This document shows, piece by piece, positions 17,233 to 25,853 of a stretch of DNA of 64,000 bases. Each line of letters starts with the position of its first letter. The stretch's first letter is position 1. The translations under genes and the position numbers were made by a program. The notes below the pieces were generated by a model. The model was given only the letters and a program-made list of their open reading frames with translations. It ran no database searches and was not told the DNA's origin. The stretch is from Pedococcus dokdonensis (GTDB lineage Bacteria > Actinomycetota > Actinomycetes > Actinomycetales > Dermatophilaceae): contig NZ_LT629711.1 of NCBI RefSeq assembly GCF_900104525.1, forward strand, positions 3,348,001 through 3,412,000. The letters run 5' to 3'.

Positions 17233-18123
17233 GTGCGGGCGCTGGTGCGGGCCGCGATGACACGATGGACCGCCGCCGGCGCCACCCTGTCCGTGGTGGG
17301 CGGCCGGTTCCGGGTGCTCCGCTCGGCACTGTCCTGGGCCTGGGACGAACGCACCCTGCCCGAGCACCCACTGCGCGGGATGCGCAGCCCCGGCCGCGTC
17401 CCACCCCGACGCCCCCTGCCCGACCACGCCGTGCGGGCGCTGATCGCCACCGCCGAGACCGCCGTCCTGGAAGCCCACGCCAACCACCGCCCCGGCGACA
17501 CCGGCTCCGCGGGCCGGCTGCGCCGCGCCGAGCAGGACCTGCTCCTGGTTCGGCTCGCCGCCGACACCGGCGCCCGCCGCGGCGAGCTGGCCGCCCTGCG
17601 CGTGGCCGACCTGGACGGCCGCGTCCTGACCATCGAACGCGCCCTGTCCGCCGGTCAGCTCACGACGCCCAAGTCCGGACGAAGCCGCGCGCTCACGGTC
17701 GGGTGCTCCACCGCACAGCTGTGGCACCACCTGGAACGGCAATGGTCGACGCGAGCCCGGCAACCGGTGGGTCCATGGCTGTTCAGCCCCGACCTGGCCC
17801 ACCAACGCAGACTCGGCGCCGAAGTCCTCGGTCACCGCTTCGCGCTCGTGCGCGACGCCGCCGGAGTCCCTGACGCCACCCTGCACCGGCTGCGGCACTC
17901 CGTCGCGACCTTCCTGGTCGCTCGCGGCGAGATCCTCGCTGCACAGGCCCGGCTCGGGCACGCCGACGCCGCCACTACCCTGCGCGAATACGCCCACGCG
18001 CTCCCGCTGACCGACGGCGCCGTCGCCGATGCCATCGACCGGCACCTTCACCACCCAGAAGGCCCGGCGCGAGCAGCGTCCGAACAGGATGCCGGAGGGC
18101 AGGCAGCAACGCCCGAGCTGTGA
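17233..18123 (+). CDS. Tyrosine recombinase (integrase), probably 5'-truncated
   Basis: The catalytic domain is complete: Arg in ARRGELAALR, Lys in TTPKSGRSR, His-X-X-Arg in LHRLRHS, His in LGHADAATT and the nucleophile Tyr in REYAHAL. In front is part of a core-binding SAM-like domain (TLSVVGGRFRVLRSALSWAW). No good start with ribosome site exists; the frame stays open far upstream but overlaps the arsR fusion and is not protein-like. I place the start at an in-frame GTG, so 60 or more N-terminal residues may be lost. It lies next to a tRNA-Phe-like fragment, its likely attachment site. It may be inactive. Confidence 0.75.
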   Translation: MRALVRAAMTRWTAAGATLSVVGGRFRVLRSALSWAWDERTLPEHPLRGMRSPGRVPPRRPLPDHAVRALIATAETAVLEAHANHRPGDTGSAGRLRRAEQDLLLVRLAADTGARRGELAALRVADLDGRVLTIERALSAGQLTTPKSGRSRALTVGCSTAQLWHHLERQWSTRARQPVGPWLFSPDLAHQRRLGAEVLGHRFALVRDAAGVPDATLHRLRHSVATFLVARGEILAAQARLGHADAATTLREYAHALPLTDGAVADAIDRHLHHPEGPARAASEQDAGGQAATPEL

Positions 18124-18294
18124 CCCCCAGACCTTGGCTCGGGCTCGTGATCCGCGCCCTTTCCTCGCCGTACACCACTGTGCTGGACTCAACTCGAGCC
18201 GGTGGCGTGCACACCTTCAGAGGGGCAGATCGCGGTCGTTCGAAACGTGGGCTGTCTGACGAAGGGATACGCAGTGCCTGACCTGCGGTGTTGC

Positions 18295-18339
18295 TGGTGG
18301 CCGTAGGCAGGGTCGAACCGCCGACCTTCCGCTTCTCAG
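18295..18339 (-). other. tRNA-Phe-like 3' fragment, likely attachment core
   Basis: On the minus strand it reads anticodon loop CTGAGAA, 3' anticodon stem GCGGA, variable AGGTC, T-arm GGCGG-TTCGACC-CTGCC, acceptor TACGGCC, then A and CCA. This matches the 3' half of an actinobacterial tRNA-Phe except for one anticodon-loop base (CTGAAAA expected). The 5' half is absent, so it is not a working tRNA. A segment running from anticodon loop to 3' end is the classic identity block of tRNA-targeting integrases. The integrase lies on its 3' side, as expected for a cognate pair. Confidence 0.7.
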
Positions 18340-18378
18340 ACGTAGACGAACGCGCAGGTCAGCGGCCATTTCCGATCA

Positions 18379-18403
18379 TCCGTGCACCAACTCGTGCAAC
18401 ATC
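18379..18403 (+). repeat. 25-bp direct repeat, copy 1
   Basis: Consists of TCCGTGCACC, four variable bases, then CGTGCAACATC. The identical halves recur with the same spacing at 39672-39696 (22 of 25 bases equal). Both copies lie close to and inside the two tRNA fragments that bound this part of the island. Possible integrase arm-type or excisionase sites. Confidence 0.6.
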
Positions 18404-18500
18404 TCACCTCTCAAGCCCGCATCCAGGAGGCGCGAACGCGTCGTCATCGTCGCCCTCCCGTTCGGCCGGCTACGCGGCGGCCGGGCGGCAGGTCCGACCG

Positions 18501-18647
18501 TCAGACCTGGTAACCGGGCTGGTACCGGTGCTCGTCGTCGCGGTCGACGACGGTGATGTCCCACTCCCGCGCCGGCAGCCTGCGCCGCAGCTTGTTCACG
18601 ATCATCGTCCCGGCAGTACCGCCACCGAGAACCAGTAGTCGCCTCAA
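18501..18647 (-). pseudogene. sqr: Sulfide:quinone oxidoreductase, only the N-terminal 48 residues remain
   Basis: The TTG start (with AGGAG eight bases before it) opens MRRLLVLGGGTAGT, an FAD-binding Rossmann motif, and continues to HRYQPGYQV before a stop. In intact SQR proteins HxYQPG is followed by some 350 more residues. The gene is cut at about 18,505, next to the recombination junction. It is the last member of the leftward persulfide operon (TauE, Cys-rich protein, persulfide dioxygenase, rhodanese), so that pathway has lost its sulfide-oxidising first step here. Confidence 0.8.
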
Positions 18648-18735
18648 GCGTCTCACTCCTAGCTCCTGATCCAGCACTACTGACGCTAGAGAGAGGGCTT
18701 GGAAGTCACAGGACACAACGTCCCCCGTCCTGACG

Positions 18736-19548
18736 TCAGCGCAAGGAGGCGATGCTGTTGGCTGCGATGTACACCGCCACGGCGACCAACAGGACGGCGA
18801 ATGCCTGGGTGAGGTGGCGGGGTTCGACGCGGGTGGTGATGCGGCCGCCGAACAGGCTGCCGGCGATGGCGGCTGCGGTGAACCCGGCGATGAGGCGCCA
18901 GTCGAGGTGGGTGCCACCGGTGGTAATGCGGGCGGTCAGGGCTGTGGCGCTGTTGACGGCGATGACCAGCAGCGAGGTGCCGACGGCTACGGGCATCGGG
19001 AACGACAGGGCGAGCACGAGGGCGGGGACGAGGACGAAGCCGCCGCCGACTCCGAAGAACCCGGTGAGCAGGCCCACGGCAGTGGCGGTGACGACGACCT
19101 TGGCCAGGCGGGGGCAGGCGCAGGTGATGGGGTGGAAGGTGAGGATGGGCTCGACGGTGGGGTCCTCGAGGTCGCTGCTCGACTGCGGGTTGCGTAGGGA
19201 ACGGCGGATCATGAGGGTGGCGACGACGAGCATGAGGCCGGCGAACGCGGTCAGCAGCACCTGCGGGTCCACGTGTGAGGCGAGTGCGGACCCGGCGAAC
19301 GACCCCGCGGTCCCCAGAGCTCCGAACGTCAGACCCTGAACGAACCGGACGCGTCCGGCGCGGGCGTGCGGGACCAGGGCGATGAGGGACGTGGCTCCGA
19401 CGATGAGCAGGGAGCTGGTGGTGGCCGACCGTGGGTCTTGGTCGAGCAGGTACACCAGGGCGGGGACGGTGAGGATGGAGCCGCCACCGCCGAGGGCGCC
19501 GAGGGCGAGGCCGATGAGCACTCCGAGGGGCAGGACCAGGGGCGACAC
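18736..19548 (-). CDS. TauE/SafE-family sulfite/sulfur exporter
   Basis: A 270-residue membrane permease of about eight helices with the repeated TSUP pattern (GALGGGGSILTVPALVYLL and VGLLTGFFGVGGGFVLVPALV). In persulfide-oxidising operons it is thought to export sulfite or thiosulfate. A Cys pair (CACPRL) lies in the central loop. GTG start. Separated from the Cys-rich small protein upstream by a hairpin that may lower its expression. Confidence 0.9.
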   Translation of the reverse strand: MSPLVLPLGVLIGLALGALGGGGSILTVPALVYLLDQDPRSATTSSLLIVGATSLIALVPHARAGRVRFVQGLTFGALGTAGSFAGSALASHVDPQVLLTAFAGLMLVVATLMIRRSLRNPQSSSDLEDPTVEPILTFHPITCACPRLAKVVVTATAVGLLTGFFGVGGGFVLVPALVLALSFPMPVAVGTSLLVIAVNSATALTARITTGGTHLDWRLIAGFTAAAIAGSLFGGRITTRVEPRHLTQAFAVLLVAVAVYIAANSIASLR

Positions 19549-19580
19549 GGTGGGTGTTCTCTCCTAGGTTTCGTGGGCCT

Positions 19581-19614
19581 GTCGGGGACCGGCGCAGGGG
19601 CGCCGGCCCCCGAC
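19581..19614 (-). terminator. Strong hairpin between two genes of the persulfide operon
   Basis: GTCGGGG-A-CCGGCGC pairs with GCGCCGG-C-CCCCGAC, giving 14 bp with one A/C mismatch and a four-base loop. It stands between the small Cys-rich protein gene and tauE on the transcribed strand. It may act as a partial terminator or mRNA stabiliser. Confidence 0.7.
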
Positions 19615-19710
19615 GGGTTGACCAGGACGCGGTACGGGGGGTGTGCGTCCCGGTCTGGGCGCCGCCGCCATGGGGGATGAGGGCGACGCCCGGTCTTGGG
19701 TGGGTACCGG

Positions 19711-19890
19711 TCAGTTCCTGCCGAACAGGCGGCTCAGGAATGACCCACCGCCGGCGGCGGCCTGCTCCTGGGCGCTGTGGCCGGGGCAGCGGTCGGAGCG
19801 GGGCACGCTGGCCATGACCTGGTCGACGTGCTGGCCGCAGCCGGCCCAGGTGGTCTTGCCGCAGACCTTGCAGGTGGCGGGACGGCACAT
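19711..19890 (-). CDS. Cys-rich small protein (probable zinc ribbon)
   Basis: A 59-residue protein beginning MCRPATCKVCGKTTWAGCGQ. Cys at positions 2, 7, 10, 18 and 34 with His at 21 form a plausible zinc or persulfide site. The tail is Gly/Ser-rich and ends FLSRLFGRN. ATG 19890 is preceded by AAGGAG eight bases upstream. It lies between the persulfide dioxygenase and tauE. Similar small proteins accompany persulfide dioxygenase genes in actinobacteria, from memory; function is unknown. Confidence 0.8.
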   Translation of the reverse strand: MCRPATCKVCGKTTWAGCGQHVDQVMASVPRSDRCPGHSAQEQAAAGGGSFLSRLFGRN

Positions 19891-19936
19891 GGTGGTTCTC
19901 CTTCGAGGGATGGGGTCGTACGCGGGTGAAAGAGGG

Positions 19937-21346
19937 TCAGGCCGCTGCGGTGATGGGCAGGCCGGAGCTGGCGGCGTTCTCGTCGAAGCTGTCGTCGACT
20001 GCCACCACGGGGATGCCGCGGGCGGCCAGGACCGAGGCGGCGATGGAGGCGCGGTAGCCGCCGGCGCAGTGCACCCAGACCTCACCGGCAGGGACTTCGT
20101 CGACGCGGGCGAGCAGCTCGTGCAGGGGGATGTTGAAGGCGCCGTCGATGTGCCCGGTGTCGAACTCCGACGCGCGGCGGACGTCCAGGACGGTGACCCG
20201 GCGGTGGTGGCGGACCTGGGCGAGGTCGCCGAACACGGCCCGCTCGAAGGCGCCGAGTTCGTCGTCGGTCCACTGGTGCGGGGTGCCGGTGGCGGCGCCG
20301 GCGAGGTGGTCGATGCCGATGCGAACGAGCTCACGCTGGGCCTCGGCCACTTGGTCGGGGCTGTCCCCGAGCAGGGTCAGCGGGGTGCCACACGGGATGA
20401 GCCAGCCGAGGTAGGTGGCGAACTGGCCGTCGAGGCCGAAGTTGAGGGTGCCGGTGACGTGCCCGGCTGCGTACGCGGTGCGGGTGCGCAGGTCGACGAC
20501 CCATTCACCGGCCGCGATGCGCGCGGCGAGGGTGTCCTTGTCCGCTTCCTCGGGGGTGGCGAGGTCTGGGGCGACAGGCCCGGCACTGTTGGCGGGGGCC
20601 ATGTGCGCGTAGTAGGCGGGGTAGGCGTCGAGGCCAGCGAGGGTGTTCGCGACCCAGCGCTCCTCGTCCTGGGTGAGGGCCGGGTTCTGGCGCTTCTCCG
20701 CCCCGATCGTGGAGGCGGTCGTGTCGCCAGTCGAGCCGGCGGAGCAGAACGACCCGAAGCCATGGGTGGGCAGGACGTGGGTGTGCTCGGGGAGCTCGTC
20801 CGCGAGGCGGTGGGCCGACGCGAACTGGTGGTGGACCAGGTCGTTCGTGTGGTCATGCCCCAGCAGGTCCGGGCGGCCGGTAGCCCCGAACAGCAGGGAC
20901 CCGCCGGTGAACACGCCGACCGGCTCGAACTCGTCGCCCGCCTGCTCGGCCGACTCGAGGGCGTAGGACAGGTGCGTGTAGGTGTGGCCGGGAGTCGCGA
21001 TGGCGCGGACCCGCATCGTTGCGGACACGTCGATGACGTCGCCATCGCTGATGGGCGAACGGTCGTAGGACACCTCGTCGGCGGCGTTGACGTGGTAGCG
21101 GGCGCCGGTGGCCTGGGCGAGGGCGAGGCCACCGGTGACGTAGTCGTTGTGGATGTGGGTCTCGAACACGTCGGTGATGCGCACGCCGGCGTCCGAGGCC
21201 AGGGCCAGGACGCGGTCGATGTCGCGCTGCGGGTCGATGACCACGCCGACCTGACCGTCATGGGCCAGGTAGGAACGGTCACCTAGGGTGGGGGTGTCGA
21301 TGGGGACGATGACCGGGGTGCTCACGGTCGTGGTGGCGGTGCTCAT
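19937..21346 (-). CDS. Persulfide dioxygenase-rhodanese fusion (CstB-like)
   Basis: A 469-residue enzyme that would oxidise low-molecular-weight persulfides to sulfite or thiosulfate. The N-terminal metallo-beta-lactamase domain (about 1-240) has ETHIHNDYVTGG, TPGHTYTHL and LPTHGFGSFCS, the iron-ligand pattern of ETHE1/CstB enzymes. Two rhodanese domains follow: the first (about 270-360) has no catalytic Cys, the second (about 375-465) has it in VWVHCAGGYR. ATG 21346 chosen because it follows GGAAGGA and gives a family-like N-terminus. Second gene of the leftward operon. Confidence 0.93.
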   Translation of the reverse strand: MSTATTTVSTPVIVPIDTPTLGDRSYLAHDGQVGVVIDPQRDIDRVLALASDAGVRITDVFETHIHNDYVTGGLALAQATGARYHVNAADEVSYDRSPISDGDVIDVSATMRVRAIATPGHTYTHLSYALESAEQAGDEFEPVGVFTGGSLLFGATGRPDLLGHDHTNDLVHHQFASAHRLADELPEHTHVLPTHGFGSFCSAGSTGDTTASTIGAEKRQNPALTQDEERWVANTLAGLDAYPAYYAHMAPANSAGPVAPDLATPEEADKDTLAARIAAGEWVVDLRTRTAYAAGHVTGTLNFGLDGQFATYLGWLIPCGTPLTLLGDSPDQVAEAQRELVRIGIDHLAGAATGTPHQWTDDELGAFERAVFGDLAQVRHHRRVTVLDVRRASEFDTGHIDGAFNIPLHELLARVDEVPAGEVWVHCAGGYRASIAASVLAARGIPVVAVDDSFDENAASSGLPITAAA

Positions 21347-21393
21347 GGGTGTCCTTCCGGGACTGGTCTGGGTGCGTTGCTGGCCGGGCAGGG

Positions 21394-21714
21394 TCAGGCG
21401 GTCGGGCGCTGTCCGGTGACGACGGGGCGGCCCGTGCTGGCCCAGGCGGACGTGCCGCCGGCGACCGAGACGGCATCGAAGCCGGCGCGGACGAGGTAGT
21501 CGGTCATGGCGCCGGATCGGTTGCCGCTGGCGCAGATGACGTACACGGTCTGGTCCCGGGCGAGCTCGCTGGTGCGCGAGGGCAGCTGTCCCATCGGCAT
21601 CAGCACGGCACCGGGGACGTGGCCACCGACGTACTCGCCGGGCTCCCGGACGTCGATGACGGCAGCACCGTCGGCGTGGGCCGCGGCGAACGCTTCGAGG
21701 CTGACCTCGGACAT
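21394..21714 (-). CDS. Single-domain rhodanese
   Basis: A 106-residue sulfurtransferase with active-site loop YVICASGNRSGAM and the substrate motif VIDVREPGEYVGGHVPGA. ATG 21714 is preceded by AAGGAG. First gene of the leftward persulfide operon, 28 bases downstream of the first TACCC/GGGTA operator. It would pass sulfane sulfur between thiols, feeding the dioxygenase. Confidence 0.93.
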   Translation of the reverse strand: MSEVSLEAFAAAHADGAAVIDVREPGEYVGGHVPGAVLMPMGQLPSRTSELARDQTVYVICASGNRSGAMTDYLVRAGFDAVSVAGGTSAWASTGRPVVTGQRPTA

Positions 21715-21741
21715 CTGACGGCTCTCCTTCACGGGGACTCC

Positions 21742-21759
21742 GATACCCAGTGGGGTATC
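21742..21759. promoter_or_regulatory. CsoR/CstR-type operator 1
   Basis: GATACCCAGTGGGGTATC is a near-perfect palindrome of the TACCC-N-GGGTA class bound by CsoR-family repressors. It is the operator closest to the rhodanese gene. Confidence 0.75.
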
Positions 21760-21822
21760 CGATGAGGCCAAGAGTAGTACCCCCCGGGGCATTCCCGTCA
21801 AATCGCGAAGCGGGCATGTGAC

Positions 21823-21839
21823 GTACCCCACGGGGTATC
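21823..21839. promoter_or_regulatory. CsoR/CstR-type operator 2
   Basis: GTACCCCACGGGGTATC lies in the middle of the 211-base divergent intergenic region. A weaker, decayed version occurs at about 21777-21789. Confidence 0.72.
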
Positions 21840-21880
21840 CCTCCGGGCATTGGGAATGGAGCAGACTGGCCGGGCGCTGC

Positions 21881-21897
21881 ATACCCCAGCAGGTATC
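21881..21897. promoter_or_regulatory. CsoR/CstR-type operator 3
   Basis: ATACCCCAGCAGGTATC is 29 bases before the thioredoxin start and so controls the rightward operon that includes the repressor gene itself. Confidence 0.7.
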
Positions 21898-21925
21898 CTC
21901 ACCTCAGCAGACCAAGGAGAACCCC

Positions 21926-22294
21926 ATGAGCACCACGACCCTGACCGGGCAGAACTTCGAGTCCACCATCACCGGCGGCGGCATCGTAATGGTCGACTTC
22001 TGGGCGTCCTGGTGCGGCCCGTGCCGCCAGTTCGCCCCGGTCTTCGAGGCAGCCTCGATCCAGCACGAGGACATCGTGTTCGGCAAGGTCGACACCGAGG
22101 CCGAGCAGGCCCTCGCCGCTGCTGCGAAGATCACGTCCATCCCCACCCTGATGGCGTTCCGCGACGGCATCCTGGTGTTCTCCGAGCCCGGCGCCCTGCC
22201 CGCAGCCGGCCTGGAGCAGGTCATCGACGGCGTGCGCGCCCTGGACATGGACGCCATCCGCACCCAGCTCGCCCAGCAGACCCAGCCCGCGTGA
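21926..22294 (+). CDS. Thioredoxin
   Basis: A 122-residue thioredoxin with active site WASWCGPCRQF and the cis-proline loop SIPTLMAF. ATG 21926 follows AAGGAGAA. First gene of the rightward arm of the persulfide locus. It probably reduces persulfides or disulfides formed by the rhodaneses; it could also serve ArsC. Confidence 0.93.
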   Translation: MSTTTLTGQNFESTITGGGIVMVDFWASWCGPCRQFAPVFEAASIQHEDIVFGKVDTEAEQALAAAAKITSIPTLMAFRDGILVFSEPGALPAAGLEQVIDGVRALDMDAIRTQLAQQTQPA

Positions 22295-22363
22295 CTGGCT
22301 GCCGCCAGCACCCGCACGGCTCCGCCAAGCGCCACCGTCAGCACTGACCAAGGAGACTCACCC

Positions 22364-22756
22364 GTGAGCTACGCCCTGAGCGCCACCGTCGACCAGCCGT
22401 TCGGACCTACCCTCGAGGCCGCGAGGTCAGCCCTGGCCGACCAGGGCTTCGGCGTCCTGACCGAGATCGACCTCGCGGCCACACTCAAGGCCAAGCTCGA
22501 CGTCGACATCCCCGCCCAGGTCATCCTCGGCGCCTGCCGACCGCCTTTGGCGTACGCCGCGGTCCAGGCCGAGCCGTCCATCGGGCTGCTACTGCCGTGC
22601 AACGTGGTCGTCCGCGCCATCGATGACACCACCACCCTCGTCGAGGCCATGGACCCCAAGGTCATGGTCACCATGACCCGCAACGAGAACCTCATCGACG
22701 TCGCCGCCGACGCCCGCGAACGACTCACGGCCGCCCTCACCGCCCTCACCGCCTGA
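22364..22756 (+). CDS. DUF302 family protein
   Basis: A 130-residue cytoplasmic protein with the DUF302 pattern (ALADQGFGVLTEIDLAATLKAKL, ILGACRPPLAYAA, LLLPCNVVVR). Two conserved Cys are visible. GTG start after AAGGAG. DUF302 genes are frequent in sulfur-oxidation and metal loci; molecular role unknown. Lies between thioredoxin and the repressor gene in the same operon. Confidence 0.9.
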   Translation: MSYALSATVDQPFGPTLEAARSALADQGFGVLTEIDLAATLKAKLDVDIPAQVILGACRPPLAYAAVQAEPSIGLLLPCNVVVRAIDDTTTLVEAMDPKVMVTMTRNENLIDVAADARERLTAALTALTA

Positions 22757-23056
<300 letters not shown>

Positions 23057-23139
23057 GATGCCTACACCCGCCGCGCCCTCGACACTCGGCGCGGGCCACG
23101 CCGTCACGCCCACCCTCAGCCGACGCGCCAACCTGCCGC

Positions 23140-23245
23140 GGTTTCGTCAACGCCCTCGTCGGCGGCAACGCGGACGAGAGCGCACCGTGCTCCCGCTGCT
23201 TGCTGCAGACGAGTTCGTCGTCCTCGCTGACACATTCAAACCCGG
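23140..23245 (+). pseudogene. Remnant of the MFS transporter gene
   Basis: The only recognisable content of the 330-base gap between cstR and copA. The pieces FVNALVGG and, after a frameshift, ERTVLPLLAADEF match the N-terminal VNALVGG and ERTVLPLLGDREF of the MFS protein at 34773-36152. The rest of the gene is missing. Confidence 0.6.
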
Positions 23246-23386
23246 CCGTCGCCGCTCTCACCGCAGCGTGAGGCGCCGGTCGGTCACCTTCGGATGAGGT
23301 CAGCTGCTCCGCCTGGCAGACGCGTTGAACGCTGACCGGGCGAGGGCTCACGGCCTCACCAGTCCCTACGACAACGCGGATACCGC

Positions 23387-25780
23387 CTACAGGCGACGAC
23401 TCCGTAGCCGCAGCGCGTTGCTGATGACGCTGACCGATGACAGTGCCATCGCTGCGGCGGCGATCATCGGTGAGAGCAGCAGCCCGAACGCCGGGTACAG
23501 GACACCCGCTGCCAGGGGGATTCCGGCAGCGTTGTAGACGAAGGCGAACACGAGGTTCTGGCGGATGTTGCCCATGGTGGCCTTGGACAGGGCGCGGGCT
23601 GCGACGATGCCGTTGAGGTCGCCGCGCAGGAGGGTGACGCCGGCGCTCTCGATGGCCACGTCGGTCCCGGTGCTCATGGCGATGCCGACATCGGCCGCGG
23701 AGAGGGCGGGTGCGTCGTTGACGCCGTCGCCGGCCATGGCCACGACCTTGCCCTCGGCGCGGAGTCTGGTGACGACGTCGGCTTTGTGGTCGGGCATGAC
23801 TTCGGCCTCGACCCGGTCGATGCCCAAGGTGCGTGCGACGGCCTGGGCGGTCCTGGTGTTGTCGCCGGTGAGCATGACGACCTCGAGGCCGTCCCGGCGC
23901 AGGGCGTTCAGGGCTGATGCGGTGGTGTCCTTGACGGGGTCGGCGATGGCCAGGACCGCGGCCAAGCTTCCGTCGACGGCGACGTAGACGGCGCTGGCGC
24001 CGTCGGTGCGCAACCGGTCCGCCTCCCCGTCCAGAGCGCTCGTGGGGACGTTCTCGGCAGTCAGGAACGAGGCGGTGCCGACCAGGACCCGTCGCCCGTC
24101 GACGGTTCCGAGGACTCCCTTGCCGGTGGGGGCGTCGAAGTGTGTCACCTCCGGGACGGTCAGGTCGGCGTCGGTGGCGGCGGCGACGATGGCTGCCCCG
24201 AGTGGGTGCTGGGAGGGTCGTTCGACTGCGGCCGCCAGGCGCAGCACGTCGCTCTTGTCGAACCCGGCCGCAGGCGTGATGTGGGTCAGGGATGGCCGTC
24301 CCTGGGTGAGGGTGCCGGTCTTGTCGACGACGAGGGTGTCGACCTTCTCGAGCAGCTCGAGCGCCTCGGCGTTCTTGATGAGCACGCCCAACGACGCACC
24401 TCGTCCCACTCCCACCATGATGGACACCGGTGTCGCCAGGCCGAGGGCACAGGGGCAGGCGATGATGAGCACACTGACGGCGATCACGAGGGCGTGCGCG
24501 AGACGGGGGTCAGGGCCGAGCGTGGCCCAGATGATGAACGCGACGATCGCCGCCAAGATGACGGCAGGCACGAACAGGGCTGAGACCCGGTCGGCGAGGC
24601 GCTGGATGGGTGCCCGGGAGCGTTGCGCGTCGGCGACCATCTGCACGATGCGGGCCAGCATCGTGTCGGCGCCCACCTTGCCGGCGCGCACGACCAGGGA
24701 ACCGGTCTGGTTGACGGTGCCACCGATGACCGGGTCGCCTGCCGCCTTGGTGACGGGCATGGACTCGCCGGTCACCATGGACTCGTCCAGGGTGGAGGAC
24801 CCGTCGTGGACCTGTCCGTCGACGGGGACGGACTCCCCGGGACGGACGCGCAGCAGGTCGCCGACGACGACCCTCTCCAGCGGCACGTCGGTCTCGGTCC
24901 CGGAGTCGTCGAGTCGGCGGGCGGTCTTCGGGGTCAGGTCGAGCAGCGCCCGGATGGCGCCCGAGGTGCTCTCTCGTGCGCGCAACTCGAGGACCTGGCC
25001 GAGCAGGACGAGGGCGGTGATGACGGCGGCCGCTTCGAAGTAGACCGCGACCCCGCCGTCCATGCGGAACGACTCCGGGAACACCCCGGGCGCCACGGTG
25101 GCGACCACGCTGAACAACCACGCGACGCCGGTGCCCATCGCGATGAGGGTGAACATGTTCAGCTTCATCGTGCGCACCGAGGTCCAGCCCCGGGCGAAGA
25201 ACGGGGCACCTGCCCACAGCACGACCGGTGTCGCGAATGCCAGCTGGACCCAGTTCGACGCCGTCGCGGAGACGGCATCGTGCAGGGCTGGGACCAGGTC
25301 GCGGCCCATGCCCAGGATGAGGACCGGGATGCTCAGCGCGGTTGCGAGCTTGAACCGGCGGGTCATGTCGGCCAGCTCGGGGTTGGGGCCACTGTCGGCG
25401 GTGACGGTTACCGGTTCGAGAGCCATGCCGCAGATAGGGCACGTGCCGGGCCCGGGCCGGCGGATCTCGGGGTGCATCGGGCACGTCCACTCGGCCGCCG
25501 CCACGCCACCACCGGAGTCGCCAGCGGCGGCGGCGTGAGCGGTGTGGTCGGCGTGGTGTAGGTGCGCCTCGGGTCCGGCGACCAGGTATGCGCTGGGGTC
25601 GGTGTCGAACTTCGCTTTGCACCCGGGCGAGCAGAAGTGGTGGGTGCCCCCGTCGAGGTCGGTGCGGTGCTCGCTGGTGGCGGGGTCGACGTCCATGCCG
25701 CAGACGGGGTCCTTCACCGACGACACCCGCAGATCCCCCGGCAGGTCGGAGTGGTTCGCGTGGTCGGGGGTCGTGTCCAT
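23387..25780 (-). CDS. copA: Copper-exporting P-type ATPase with YHS and metal-binding domains
   Basis: A 797-residue P1B ATPase. In order: a YHS domain ([22 protein letters not shown]), a His/Ala linker, a heavy-metal-binding domain ([22 protein letters not shown]), membrane helices, actuator motif VTGESMPV, transport motif [11 protein letters not shown], phosphorylation site DKTGTLT and hinge [10 protein letters not shown]. The CPC motif and metal domain support Cu(I) export. I prefer ATG 25780; GTG 25789 is possible. A palindromic operator ends ten bases upstream and no ribosome site is visible, so the message may be leaderless. Confidence 0.95.
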   Translation of the reverse strand: MDTTPDHANHSDLPGDLRVSSVKDPVCGMDVDPATSEHRTDLDGGTHHFCSPGCKAKFDTDPSAYLVAGPEAHLHHADHTAHAAAAGDSGGGVAAAEWTCPMHPEIRRPGPGTCPICGMALEPVTVTADSGPNPELADMTRRFKLATALSIPVLILGMGRDLVPALHDAVSATASNWVQLAFATPVVLWAGAPFFARGWTSVRTMKLNMFTLIAMGTGVAWLFSVVATVAPGVFPESFRMDGGVAVYFEAAAVITALVLLGQVLELRARESTSGAIRALLDLTPKTARRLDDSGTETDVPLERVVVGDLLRVRPGESVPVDGQVHDGSSTLDESMVTGESMPVTKAAGDPVIGGTVNQTGSLVVRAGKVGADTMLARIVQMVADAQRSRAPIQRLADRVSALFVPAVILAAIVAFIIWATLGPDPRLAHALVIAVSVLIIACPCALGLATPVSIMVGVGRGASLGVLIKNAEALELLEKVDTLVVDKTGTLTQGRPSLTHITPAAGFDKSDVLRLAAAVERPSQHPLGAAIVAAATDADLTVPEVTHFDAPTGKGVLGTVDGRRVLVGTASFLTAENVPTSALDGEADRLRTDGASAVYVAVDGSLAAVLAIADPVKDTTASALNALRRDGLEVVMLTGDNTRTAQAVARTLGIDRVEAEVMPDHKADVVTRLRAEGKVVAMAGDGVNDAPALSAADVGIAMSTGTDVAIESAGVTLLRGDLNGIVAARALSKATMGNIRQNLVFAFVYNAAGIPLAAGVLYPAFGLLLSPMIAAAAMALSSVSVISNALRLRSRRL

Positions 25781-25790
25781 ATCCACCACG

Positions 25791-25806
25791 ATACCCCTAG
25801 GGGTAT
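25791..25806. promoter_or_regulatory. CsoR-type operator within the copA promoter
   Basis: ATACCCCTAGGGGTAT is a perfect 16-bp palindrome. On the copA strand a TTGACA box lies just upstream and TATCGT follows, so the operator occupies the -35/-10 spacer. It resembles the three sites at the persulfide locus. Confidence 0.8.
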
Positions 25807-25837
25807 GATGTCAAGGGGTGAAGGTCCTTGTGCGGGG

Positions 25838-25853
25838 CCCGCCGCACGGCGGG
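25838..25853 (-). terminator. Short hairpin after kinase gene
   Basis: CCCGCC-GCAC-GGCGGG directly abuts the stop of the kinase gene at 25854 and separates it from copA. Confidence 0.6.

Larger units (their letters stand above)
18124..18500. other. Non-coding junction after the integrase
   Basis: 377 bases with no convincing gene. They hold a tRNA-Phe-like 3' fragment (18295-18339), a 25-bp repeat shared with 39672-39696, and the break point of the truncated sulfide:quinone reductase. The content suggests a recombination junction between two mobile segments. Confidence 0.6.

Noticed and set aside
18295..18339. A working tRNA gene on the minus strand
   Set aside because: The acceptor, D-arm and anticodon 5' strand are missing; only the 3' part is present.
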